Assembly (NCBI GenBank): GCA_015522885.1
Contig: WALJ01000132.1
Span: 1 to 5,674, forward strand
Reading direction: 5' to 3'
Origin: Thermoplasmata archaeon
Lineage (GTDB): Archaea; Thermoplasmatota; Thermoplasmata; WALJ01
Length of the DNA: 5,674 nucleotides
How positions within the stretch are numbered: the first letter of the stretch is position 1; each line of letters begins with the position of its first letter. The notes beneath the pieces were generated by a model. That model saw only the letters and a list, made by a program, of their open reading frames with translations. It was not told the DNA's origin and made no database searches. A program made the position numbers and the translations under genes. Positions 5,504 to 5,674 of this stretch are shown here, piece after piece.

Positions 5504-5674
5504 TTATGGCTCAACCGGTGCCCCTCCTCCCACAAAGGAAACAAAGGCATAGGCGCTCATCAGGAAAACAGATAGAACTGCCATAATCTTATACCTCAGC
5601 GGAACTCTCCTCAAACTGCCGATGATGCTTCTTTTTTGCCACAGGGTCACCGAGGGAATATAGGGGAAGGAGTA
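5504..5674 (-). CDS. C-terminal end of a membrane protein (partial)
   Basis: The minus strand is open from the right edge of the window to a TAA at 5506-5504, giving 56 residues. The piece is basic (WQKRSIIGSLRRVPLRYK) followed by one hydrophobic helix, IMAVLSVFLMSAYAFVSFVG, and a short GGGAPVEP tail. This is the form of a membrane-protein C-terminus. The stop overlaps the A-run just before the next gene's ribosome site, with that gene's ATG 11 bases further on, so the two are very likely co-transcribed. Its base composition (27 of 60 G+C at 5581-5640) resembles metK rather than its AT-rich neighbour. Too little is present to name a family. Confidence 0.6.
   Translation of the reverse strand, partial: YSFPYIPSVTLWQKRSIIGSLRRVPLRYKIMAVLSVFLMSAYAFVSFVGGGAPVEP

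Overview
The window looks archaeal. It encodes the archaeal-type (not bacterial-type) S-adenosylmethionine synthetase, an archaeal-style methylthiopurine nucleoside phosphorylase, TATA-like promoter sequence, GGTG/GAGGTGA-type ribosome sites, and heavy use of AGA/AGG and ATA codons. A euryarchaeal or Thermoplasmata-like lineage is plausible, but the genus cannot be read from this sequence.

Region 1-1156 (+ strand) is a two-gene, translationally coupled unit: a UPF0047/YjbQ protein followed, with a 4-base overlap, by a phosphorylase of the MTA/MTI/PNP family. Region 1157-1333 is a non-coding, GC-rich stretch with several hairpins; its role is unknown and the transporter terminator may lie at its right end. 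Region 1334-2245 (- strand) is a ten-helix EamA/DMT transporter. It is divergent from metK (archaeal MAT), which starts at a TTG at 2339 and ends at 3535, with a recognisable TATA element and Shine-Dalgarno site between them. MAT makes SAM, and the phosphorylase would salvage the methylthio-nucleoside left after polyamine-type use of SAM, so the left 3.5 kb has a SAM-metabolism flavour. The transporter's substrate is unknown.

Region 3536-5674 is different in character. On the - strand, reading from the right edge, come the C-terminus of a membrane protein of host-like composition, then an AT-rich membrane-anchored protein with propeller-like repeats, then an AT-rich protein with thrombospondin type-3-like Asp-rich calcium-binding repeats. 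The three are closely packed and probably co-transcribed. The calcium-repeat gene has no signal peptide, and its 3' end runs out of frame into a degraded, internally deleted transposase remnant. The end of that remnant (GGTACTGTCC) lies eight bases after the metK stop codon. This right half reads as an accessory, probably acquired and partly decayed cell-surface locus next to a conserved housekeeping block.

I do not see a clearly new defence or mobile system. The best leads are the transposon-scarred surface operon and the structured intergenic segment at 1198-1275.
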